NCBI GenBank assembly: GCA_018241225.1 | Contig: JAFEEG010000017.1 | Coordinates: 1 to 37,267 of the forward strand | Length of the DNA: 37,267 nt | Direction: 5' to 3' | From: Pseudomonadota bacterium | Lineage (GTDB): Bacteria; Pseudomonadota; Gammaproteobacteria; Burkholderiales; Burkholderiaceae_C | Shown: one piece after another, positions 31,629 to 37,267 of the stretch | Layout: each line of letters starts with the position of its first letter | Numbering within the stretch: the first letter of the stretch is position 1 | Program-made: the position numbers and the translations under genes | The notes under the pieces: generated by a model | The model's input: the letters and a program-made list of their open reading frames with translations, nothing else | Database searches by the model: none | What the model was told of the DNA's origin: nothing

Positions 31629-32707
31629 TCAGTTCTCTTGTGGAGGCCGTGCTCGTACCAGCCAACGGAGCGGTTCACGACCGCGACCACGGCCAGCATC
31701 ACGGGCACTTCGATGAGGACGCCAACGACGGTGGCCAGTGCGGCGCCCGACTGGAAGCCAAACAGGCTAATGGCCGTGGCCACCGCGAGCTCGAAGAAGT
31801 TGCTGGCACCAATAAGGGCGGACGGGCCAGCGACACAGTGAGCTACACCCATCTTCCGGTTCAACCAGTACGCCAGACCTGAGTTCAGGACAACCTGAAT
31901 GAGAATGGGTATGGCCAGCAGTGCGATGACCATTGGCTGCTCCAGGATGGCTTCGCCCTGGAACGCGAAGAGCAGGACGAGAGTCAGGAGCAGCGCGGCA
32001 ATGGAAAGCGGCCCAAGCTTCGCGACGACGGCCTGAAAATGCCCGGTGCCACGTCGCAGCAGCGCCTTGCGCCAGACCTGCGCAATGATGACCGGAACCA
32101 CGATGTACAGGCCCACCGACACCAGCAGCGTGTCCCAGGGAACGGTGATGGAAGACAGGCCCAGCAGCAGAGCCACGACCGGCGCGAACGCGACCACCAT
32201 GATGGCGTCGTTCAGTGCGACCTGGGAGAGCGTGAAGTACGGGTCGCCTTTGCATAGCTGGCTCCAGACGAACACCATGGCCGTGCACGGGGCAGCGGCA
32301 AGCAGGATGAGGCCTGCGACATAGCTATCGAGCTGCTCGGCGGGAAGGTACGGGGCGAACACATGCCGGATGAAAATCCACCCGAGCAGCGCCATCGAGA
32401 ACGGCTTGACCGCCCAGTTCACGAACAGAGTAACCCCGATGCCTCGCCAGTGGGAGGTCACCTGGCCGAGCGCGCCGAAGTCAATCTTCAGCAGCATCGG
32501 AATAATCATTATCCAGATGAGCACTCCGACCGGCACGTTGACCTTGGCCACCTCCAGGCGGGCCACTGCCTGGAAGAAGCCTGGAAGCAGCTGACCCAAG
32601 GTGATACCGGCGACGATGCACAGGGCAACCCACACCGTGAGATAGCGCTCGAAGAAGCTGATGGCGGGTTTGGGCTGCGACGCAGCCGCGATGGTGGAAC
32701 TGGTCAT
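31625..32707 (-). CDS. acr3: Arsenite efflux permease Acr3
   Basis: 360 residues with ten membrane helices. Family motifs: the conserved Cys141 in A-A-A-P-C-T-A-M-V-F-V-W-S-Q-L, needed for arsenite transport, and N-D-A-I-M-V-V-A-F-A-P-V. Acr3 exports As(III) with the proton motive force. It is coupled to the downstream glutaredoxin-type arsC by an ATGA overlap and follows a thioredoxin-type arsC by 6 bases, so reductase and exporter are made together. Length and helix pattern are normal for the family. Confidence 0.95.
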   Translation of the reverse strand: MTSSTIAAASQPKPAISFFERYLTVWVALCIVAGITLGQLLPGFFQAVARLEVAKVNVPVGVLIWIMIIPMLLKIDFGALGQVTSHWRGIGVTLFVNWAVKPFSMALLGWIFIRHVFAPYLPAEQLDSYVAGLILLAAAPCTAMVFVWSQLCKGDPYFTLSQVALNDAIMVVAFAPVVALLLGLSSITVPWDTLLVSVGLYIVVPVIIAQVWRKALLRRGTGHFQAVVAKLGPLSIAALLLTLVLLFAFQGEAILEQPMVIALLAIPILIQVVLNSGLAYWLNRKMGVAHCVAGPSALIGASNFFELAVATAISLFGFQSGAALATVVGVLIEVPVMLAVVAVVNRSVGWYEHGLHKRTE

Positions 32708-32713
32708 CGAGGG

Positions 32714-33202
32714 TTAGCTTTCCGAGATGCGGGCGAGCGCGGCCTGTAGGTCGACAGCGCTGAGGTCGTTCAGCGGCAGTGCCAGCAACTGCAACATGCG
32801 GTAGCCGATGGCCTGCCGAGTCAGGTCGAACGCACTGGCCTTCTCCCCTTCCGGGGCATTGGAAGGGTCGGGGTAGCCCCAATGAACCTTGACGGGACTG
32901 CCGGGCCAGTACGGACACTGTTCCGCGGCCGCACTGTCGCACACGGTGATGACGACGTGCATCTCCGGCGCCCCGTCCGCGATGAACTCATCCCAGCTCT
33001 TGCTTCGATACCCATCCGTGCTCACTCCAGTGGCTCGCAGCGCCTCCAGTGCCCGCGGGTTGATGCGCCCGCTGGGTGCACTGCCAGCGCTGAAGGCGCG
33101 AACATCCTTGCCGAGCACTTGCGCCCAGTGATTGAGCATCCCCTCCGCGAGCACGCTGCGCGCGGAGTTGTGAGTGCAGAGGATGAGAACGTTGACGGTC
33201 AT
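32714..33202 (-). CDS. arsC: Arsenate reductase, thioredoxin-type (LMW phosphatase fold), second copy
   Basis: 162 residues. The P-loop is C-T-H-N-S-A-R (C9 to R15), and the redox cysteines are C88 and C96 in V-C-D-S-A-A-A-E-Q-C-P-Y-W-P-G. D-G-Y-R-S-K-S-W-D-E-F is the family signature. The His in place of Gly in the P-loop is a variant of the usual C-T-G-N-S. It starts by overlapping the previous arsC (ATGA at 33199-33202) and ends six bases before acr3. The two neighbours are clearly paralogues but differ at many positions, so the duplication is not recent. Confidence 0.93.
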   Translation of the reverse strand: MTVNVLILCTHNSARSVLAEGMLNHWAQVLGKDVRAFSAGSAPSGRINPRALEALRATGVSTDGYRSKSWDEFIADGAPEMHVVITVCDSAAAEQCPYWPGSPVKVHWGYPDPSNAPEGEKASAFDLTRQAIGYRMLQLLALPLNDLSAVDLQAALARISES

Positions 33203-33738
33203 TTGGTCCCGATGTCCTTGACTTCGCGGTGAATTGCCATGGTGTCCAGGCGGTCGAGGGGGAGCGCGAGCATCAGCTCAATGCGGCGCTTGAGCGTGAT
33301 GGCAGCATCGCGGAACTGCTGACGCTTTGCGTCGTCCGGGCCTTCGAAAGCCGCCGGGTCGGCCACGCCCCAGTGCGCCGTCATGGGCTGGCCTGGCCAC
33401 ACGGGGCATACCTCGCACGCCGCCTTATCGCAGACTGTCAGGACGAAATCCATCCTCGGCGCGTCCGGCTTCGCGAACTCGTCCCAGTTCTTGCTGCGGT
33501 ACCCGTCCGTCGGGATGCGGAACGATTCGAGCGTTTCGAGGGCGAACGGATTCACCTTGCCGTTCGGGTGACTGCCAGCGGAGTAGGCGCGGAAGCGCCC
33601 TTTGCCGAGGGCGTTCATCAGCCCTTCGGCAAGAATGGAGCGAGCGGAGTTTCCCGTGCAGATGAACAGCACGTTGTAGGTCTTGTCAGCCAGGAGAGTT
33701 CCTTCAGCAGCAGGACGCCGCAGGTTTGACGGCGACAC
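33199..33738 (-). CDS. arsC: Arsenate reductase, thioredoxin-type (LMW phosphatase fold), first copy
   Basis: Up to 179 residues. The P-loop is C-T-G-N-S-A-R (C27 to R33); redox cysteines are in V-C-D-K-A-A-C-E-V-C-P-V-W-P-G (C103, C108, C111), one more than its neighbour has. The ATG at 33738 lies 35 bases inside the end of arsI; its first 19 residues are not conserved in the family. A non-ATG start after GAAGGA, near residue 15-16, is possible and would shorten the protein. Reduces arsenate with thioredoxin. Coupled to the next arsC by a 4-base overlap. Confidence 0.92.
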   Translation of the reverse strand: MSPSNLRRPAAEGTLLADKTYNVLFICTGNSARSILAEGLMNALGKGRFRAYSAGSHPNGKVNPFALETLESFRIPTDGYRSKNWDEFAKPDAPRMDFVLTVCDKAACEVCPVWPGQPMTAHWGVADPAAFEGPDDAKRQQFRDAAITLKRRIELMLALPLDRLDTMAIHREVKDIGTK

Positions 33739-34183
33739 CTACAGGCTTGCCGCGGGTCGTGGGAGCGCAGCAGGCGGAAGCCTGTGCTTCGGGTTCGCGC
33801 GTGCCCTCCCCGAACACTGGTATGTTGTCCAGAGTGTGGAAGTGCTCCCAGGCGATTCCTTGAGGGTCAGTCACCCAGTGCTTTTCGCTGCGGGCATAGC
33901 AGCAATTGGTTTCGCCCTGGTCAAGGAGCGCCATGTCGGCAGCAGTTGCCCGAGCCTTCAGGTCGGCGAGCTCCTGGGCATCGTCGGTCTGGAAGCCAAG
34001 ATGGTCGACACCGGCGGCGCCGTTTCCGCGGGTGGAGATGGCGAAGTTGATTCGAGGGTCGTCGAGCATCCACTTGGCGTAGTCGCTCTCGACGCGGGTC
34101 GGCTCAACTGCAAAGAGCTTGGAGTAGAAGGCGATGCTCGCCTTCAGGTCTGTGACGTGGGCATGAACATGGAATCGCTTCAT
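33704..34183 (-). CDS. arsI: ArsI-type C-As lyase (glyoxalase/VOC fold dioxygenase)
   Basis: 159 residues. The VOC-fold metal ligands are visible: a His of F-H-V-H-A-H near residue 5, H61 in V-D-H-L-G-F-Q and E113 in W-E-H-F-H, and the trivalent-arsenic-binding cysteine pair C94-C95 in E-T-N-C-C-Y-A. ArsI is an Fe(II) dioxygenase that removes the methyl or aryl group from trivalent organoarsenicals. The C-terminal extension carries two more Cys pairs (A-C-C-A near 138, and the final S-C-C). It is the second gene of the operon, after arsR, and its end overlaps the next arsC. Confidence 0.92.
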   Translation of the reverse strand: MKRFHVHAHVTDLKASIAFYSKLFAVEPTRVESDYAKWMLDDPRINFAISTRGNGAAGVDHLGFQTDDAQELADLKARATAADMALLDQGETNCCYARSEKHWVTDPQGIAWEHFHTLDNIPVFGEGTREPEAQASACCAPTTRGKPVGVAVKPAASCC

Positions 34184-34204
34184 CGTGAGCTCCTATAAGA
34201 GGGG

Positions 34205-34531
34205 TCAGCACTTGCAGGCGTCGCCTGCCACTTCTACGGCGCAAGCCTCGCCCTGGCAGCAGTTCTCGGTGAGATAGCCGAGCAACGCATTCATGCGGTC
34301 GAACGAGGCGCGATAGATGAGGTTGCGGCCTTGGCGTTCCTGCGTGACCAGGCCTGCGTTCAGCAACTCCTTGAGGTGAAAGGACAGCGTGTTGGCAGGG
34401 GTGCCCAGGCCCTCAGCCATGGTGCTGGGAGTCATTCCACGCGGGCCAGCAATGACCAACGCACGGAACACCTGCAGGCGAGCGGATTGCGCGAGTGCCG
34501 CAAGAGAGCGGACGACATCTTGTTCTTCCAT
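34205..34531 (-). CDS. arsR: ArsR-family arsenite-responsive repressor
   Basis: 108 residues. The winged helix covers about residues 8-88, with the recognition region T-P-A-N-T-L-S-F-H-L-K-E-L-L-N-A-G-L-V. There is no C-V-C in the recognition helix. Instead the cysteines are at the end: C91-C92 and C97 (N-C-C-Q-G-E-A-C), then C106 and C108. This resembles the C-terminal C-C-x(n)-C arsenite site of the Acidithiobacillus ferrooxidans ArsR. It is the first gene of the ars operon and should repress it until As(III) binds. The upstream palindrome overlaps a good promoter. Confidence 0.95.
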   Translation of the reverse strand: MEEQDVVRSLAALAQSARLQVFRALVIAGPRGMTPSTMAEGLGTPANTLSFHLKELLNAGLVTQERQGRNLIYRASFDRMNALLGYLTENCCQGEACAVEVAGDACKC

Positions 34532-34534
34532 TAT

Positions 34535-34565
34535 TCTATTATCGTGGAATCATAGATGGCGTCAA
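34535..34565 (-). promoter_or_regulatory. ars operon promoter with overlapping ArsR operator
   Basis: On the minus strand -35 TTGACG (34560-34565) and -10 GATAAT (34538-34543) are spaced by 16 bases. The imperfect palindrome TCTATTAT (34535-34542) / ATCATAGA (34549-34556), spacer CGTGGA, covers the -10 box and the spacer. This is a standard layout for ArsR repression. The arsR ATG is at 34531, so either the leader is extremely short or the transcript starts elsewhere. Confidence 0.7.
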
Positions 34566-34654
34566 TGGAGTGCTCGAGGTGACTCAGGCGCGAGGCTTTT
34601 GGCCGGCACCTGCACGAGGTGTCAACTGGAGGGCCGCTTTCCTGAGGCAGCTAG

Positions 34655-34975
34655 TTCCGCTCAGGGCTGCCACAGGATCTGTACAAGTCCTTGACCTGGG
34701 ACAGAGGCACGGAGATGCACGCGAACAAGAACTTCACGTTGGCCACCCACATCCAGGTGCACTTCTGCGATCCGCAGAGTCCGTGGCAGCGCGGAACCAA
34801 CGAGAACACAGATGGACTGCTCAGGCAGTACCTGCCTAAGGGCATGGACATCTCAGGGTTCTCGCGGGTACAACTCAACGCGATCGCGAGACAATTGGAC
34901 GAAAGGCCACGCAAGACGCTCAGCTTCCACACACCCGCTGAGATGTTCAGCGAATGTGTTGCGTCGACCGGTTGA
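34655..34975 (+). pseudogene. IS30-family transposase, C-terminal remnant
   Basis: From 34655 the frame reads L-P-Q-D-L-Y-K-S-L-T-W-D-R-G-T-E-M and continues F-C-D-P-Q-S-P-W-Q-R-G-T-N-E-N-T-D-G-L-L-R-Q-Y-L-P-K-G, the C-terminal catalytic region of IS30-type transposases. The second Asp (in T-W-D-R-G) and the Glu (in N-E-N) of the DDE triad are present. The N-terminal two-thirds with the DNA-binding domain and first Asp are missing; a stop at 34652 closes the frame. No terminal inverted repeats found. It marks an old insertion at the start of the ars operon's upstream flank. Confidence 0.85.
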
Positions 34976-35013
34976 ATCCGCGGCCACAAGCGGTCTTTCA
35001 TGAGGGAAAGAAA

Positions 35014-35451
35014 ATGATCCTCATCCATTCGAGCTCTACGAACAGGACTCAACGCAGCCCGATAATCTTGGTCGCGATGGGGATCGCTTGTTTTGTGGCG
35101 GGGTTGGCCTTCAGTGCCGAGCCTGCCCACAAGTACAACGGCACGTACTATGGCAAGAGATCGTTGACCAAAGGAAAGCCTTCCGCCATGTGCCCACCTG
35201 AGGACGACGTGTCAATCACTATTGAAGGCAATGTCCTGACATTCACGACGAGCGCCCTAGAGAAGTACGTCGACCCTTTCTACCCTCGACCGGACGGGTC
35301 ATTCGGACAGATCTTTGTCGACGCGCCAGGCGGGGCTGCCACCGTGGAGTACTACGGTCACATTGTCGGAGACGTTATAGAGGCGGACGTCACCAATCGT
35401 TTGACCATTCCGCCGTGTGAATATCGGTGGCGCTTGAAAAAGGGCCCTTAG
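35014..35451 (+). CDS. Exported hypothetical protein (145 aa)
   Basis: The ATG at 35014 follows GAGGGA. A long basic N-region (M-I-L-I-H-S-S-S-T-N-R-T-Q-R) precedes a hydrophobic stretch at about 17-35 and an F-S-A|E-type cleavage near residue 35. The mature part is beta-rich, with Y-N-G-T-Y-Y-G-K and an evident repeat of short strands, and two cysteines (A-M-C-P-P and P-P-C-E-Y) that could pair. It resembles small extracytoplasmic lipocalin- or YceI-sized domains in size only. No family recognised. Confidence 0.65.
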   Translation: MILIHSSSTNRTQRSPIILVAMGIACFVAGLAFSAEPAHKYNGTYYGKRSLTKGKPSAMCPPEDDVSITIEGNVLTFTTSALEKYVDPFYPRPDGSFGQIFVDAPGGAATVEYYGHIVGDVIEADVTNRLTIPPCEYRWRLKKGP

Positions 35452-35564
35452 GTGTCAAGCAACAACTCTGGGCCATGACCCGCGCCTACGCGATTCGACA
35501 GAGTTCGGCCAACTCCGGCCCTTCCAGTAGCCTGCGCGGTTGTATCCGGCATCTGAGAACTTCC

Positions 35565-36008
35565 ATGTCGCAACTTGTTTTCGTTTTCGGAACGCTGAAA
35601 GAAGGCTTTCCCAACTTCGCGACCAACAGGGGTGCGCGAGTCGCGGGAGACTTTATGACCGTCGAGCGCTATCCGCTGTACCTGGTAGGCGAGCGGTATT
35701 CGCCTTGGCTTGTAGATGCTGCAGGAGAAGGTGAGCGAGTTGTCGGCCAGGTGTTTGAAGTTGACGAGGCGACGTTGGTGGCCATGGACGACCTGGAGCG
35801 CATTGCGGAGCCGGACGGATACCGTCGCGTGATGCTCGAGGTCGAAGCTGTGCAGGATGGCCGAAGGGCGGCCTGCCGGGTGCATGCGTACGTCAAGCCT
35901 CGAGAGCAGTTCACCGAGGAAGACGCCCGGCTCGGCCCTTTGCGGGAATACACGCGCGAGCATGCGGCGCTCTACCGTAGTCGGGAGTCCTTGGGCACTT
36001 CGCGATGA
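35565..36008 (+). CDS. Gamma-glutamylcyclotransferase (GGCT/AIG2)-like protein
   Basis: 147 residues from the ATG at 35565. The N-terminal V-F-V-F-G-T-L-K-E-G-F-P-N (4-16) is the phosphate/glycine loop of the family, and D-D-L-E-R-I-A-E-P-D-G-Y-R-R (about 71-84) contains the conserved acid and the Y-R-R tail. GGACT and AIG2-like members split gamma-glutamyl-amine or peptide bonds, giving 5-oxoproline. The in-frame upstream region to 35427 overlaps the previous gene and lacks an SD. It follows the exported small protein with no operon partner visible. Confidence 0.85.
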   Translation: MSQLVFVFGTLKEGFPNFATNRGARVAGDFMTVERYPLYLVGERYSPWLVDAAGEGERVVGQVFEVDEATLVAMDDLERIAEPDGYRRVMLEVEAVQDGRRAACRVHAYVKPREQFTEEDARLGPLREYTREHAALYRSRESLGTSR

Positions 36009-36189
36009 CAGCGCGGAAGGCTACAGTCGGCCATGAGCGGACGCCCGGCACCGTTGCAGAATTCCCTCGAGACCGGACGTTCGCAGCGCGCGCACAACTT
36101 CCCCTGAAGCGCGTGCACACCTACCAACGTCAGTGGTTGCACGCGCAGGAGTGTGGCGAGTCATTCAGCAAACGAGCGATTGCCTCCGC

Positions 36190-36804
36190 CTAACGCGACA
36201 TGCGTTCGCGAAATTGTCCCCAGTTGGCGAAGTGCAGGTGCTGGTAGAACGTCGGCTCTCTATCCGTGTGCAGCCGAGGAAGAATATCCTGCGCAATAGG
36301 CTTGGGCAGCCAGTTGAAGCGCTTGCTGGCACGCATGTGCCTAATCACCTGGTCCGAAAGAAACACTTTCCGCTTGGCGCCACGCTTCATGAGCGAGTCC
36401 AGCCAGTCTAGGTGCGCAGAGTCGAGGTCCTCCACCACTAGGCGACTAACTCCGACAGTTGGGACGTGCAGCAATTCGACGAACGACACGTGGCATGCGT
36501 CGTCGGGCTTGAAACCAATCCGCGCAAAGTTGCGGTGATAGTGTTGGCCGGAGCCCTTGTAGTCGGCCAGCAGAAAAGGATGATGCACCTCGCGGTTTCG
36601 CCAGAAGTCAACGCCGTCCTTGTGATACTCCTTCACGCGAGCGTAAGCGGAACTGCTTCCGATGTCGGCGTGGTAGTTGGCATCCAGACCCACAAACAAA
36701 AACTCGGCGTCCTTCGGCGGTGCGCCCTGATACGGCTTCGCGCGGAAGAGCTCAGTGAGCTCCTGATTGGGGTGCGGCTTGTACACGTCCTGCAGAATAA
36801 CCAT
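36190..36804 (-). CDS. Hypothetical protein, possible uracil-DNA-glycosylase-like fold (204 aa)
   Basis: I place the start at the ATG at 36804, with AAGG upstream. Earlier in-frame starts up to 36900 run antisense to the short-chain dehydrogenase fragment. The sequence E-F-L-F-V-G-L-D-A-N-Y-H-A-D (about 34-47), then N-F-A-R-I-G-F-K-P-D-D-A-C-H-V-S-F-V-E-L-L, a V-F-L-S-D strand and a terminal F-A-N-W-G follow the order of uracil-DNA-glycosylase superfamily proteins. Neither the usual G-Q-D-P-Y nor H-P-S motif is present in standard form, so activity is doubtful. A fold-level guess only. Confidence 0.6.
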   Translation of the reverse strand: MVILQDVYKPHPNQELTELFRAKPYQGAPPKDAEFLFVGLDANYHADIGSSSAYARVKEYHKDGVDFWRNREVHHPFLLADYKGSGQHYHRNFARIGFKPDDACHVSFVELLHVPTVGVSRLVVEDLDSAHLDWLDSLMKRGAKRKVFLSDQVIRHMRASKRFNWLPKPIAQDILPRLHTDREPTFYQHLHFANWGQFRERMSR

Positions 36805-36824
36805 GCGACCAAACCTTGCCAATG

Positions 36825-37267
36825 TCTGGGCCCCGTCAGCGGCGATGGCGCTTGTGGCTGCAGTGCCTTCGACGGACATTCTTGTGAACAACGTCGGCAT
36901 CTATGGGCCGCGTGAATTCTTCGAGATTCCAGACGCCGAATGGACTCGCTTCTTCGACGTAAACGTCATGTCCGGTGTTCGGCTGGCACGGGCATACATT
37001 CCAGGAATGGCCAAGCGCGACTGGGGCCGCGTGGTGTTCGTTTCCTCAGAATCGGCAATCAATGTTCCTGCGGACATGCTGCACTACGGCATGACGAAGA
37101 CGGCGAACCTTGCAGTCTCCCGTGGACTAGCAAAGAGAATGGCAGGGACAGGCGTGACCGTGAACGCAGTTCTGCCGGGCCCCACGCTGTCAGAGGGCCT
37201 ACAGGCTTTACTCAAGGACGAACAAGAGTCGACGGGGGACCCAATGATGTTGCCCCCGTATTCCCGG
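36825..37267 (+). CDS. Short-chain dehydrogenase/reductase, 5'-truncated and running off the window
   Basis: The reading frame has D-I-L-V-N-N-V-G-I-Y-G-P near its beginning, V-F-V-S-S-E-S (catalytic Ser) and H-Y-G-M-T-K (catalytic Y-x-x-x-K), then V-N-A-V-L-P-G-P-T. These are the middle and second half of a classical SDR. The N-terminal nucleotide-binding G-x-x-x-G-x-G part is missing, because DNA upstream of about 36825 belongs to the minus-strand 204-residue gene. The 3' end is outside the window. No start codon can be defended. A relic at a rearrangement junction is most likely. Confidence 0.75.

Noticed and set aside
36005..36193. 62-codon frame overlapping the end of the cyclotransferase gene by ATGA
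   Set aside because: The overlap is tempting, but the sequence has no conserved look and no SD; left as 180 bases without a clear gene.

Overview
The window is high-GC DNA of a betaproteobacterium. The AapJQMP-type amino acid transporter, the chrBA and ars operons, the IS30 remnant and the overall codon use suggest a Burkholderiales/Comamonadaceae member; this is an inference, because no rRNA or other taxonomic marker is present. Much of the window is accessory DNA: truncated genes, a diverged direct repeat, an HNH endonuclease, a phage- or plasmid-like DNA-processing operon and a metal-resistance island.

Region 1 (1-3.6 kb) holds a phage-like von Willebrand A protein with a small partner, a 5'-truncated relative of the C-terminal (MIT_C) domain of eukaryotic MITD1, one decayed gene and two small exported proteins. 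Region 2 (3.46-10.65 kb) is a compact metabolic cassette: a YheO/DauR-like regulator and a RidA protein face a class V PLP enzyme, which is followed by a complete AapJ-Q-M-P-type ABC importer. It probably takes up and breaks down an amino acid that generates reactive imines. A diverged repeat of about 113 bp lies on both sides of this cassette. Region 3 (10.9-13.7 kb) has a lone ABC_sub_bind protein, a 58-codon gene with a GTG start, an exported small protein and a NUMOD4-HNH endonuclease.

Region 4 (13.65-23.2 kb, minus strand) looks like one DNA-processing module: a YqaJ/lambda-exonuclease-type nuclease, an unknown 253-residue protein with an acidic tail, a 1989-residue Strawberry-notch-type helicase whose N-terminal methyltransferase-like domain appears inactive, and two unknown proteins. 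Each of the three gaps between the four main genes contains a strong hairpin. An orphan membrane histidine kinase lies next to it in divergent orientation.

Region 5 (25.2-34.6 kb, minus strand) is a chromate and arsenic resistance island. Reading in the direction of transcription: arsR, arsI, two thioredoxin-type arsC genes, acr3, a glutaredoxin-type arsC, arsH, a DMT permease with a 24-histidine tail, chrB, chrA, and a superoxide dismutase fused to a rhodanese. A truncated Tat-type superoxide dismutase lies downstream. Region 6 (34.65-37.27 kb) carries an IS30 transposase remnant, an exported small protein, a gamma-glutamylcyclotransferase-like protein, a possible uracil-DNA-glycosylase-fold protein, and a 5'-truncated short-chain dehydrogenase that runs off the end.

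The most promising material for new biology is the nuclease/253-residue protein/helicase module, the SOD-rhodanese fusion, the His-tailed DMT permease, the MIT_C fragment beside the VWA gene, and the repeat with its conserved in-frame TAG.
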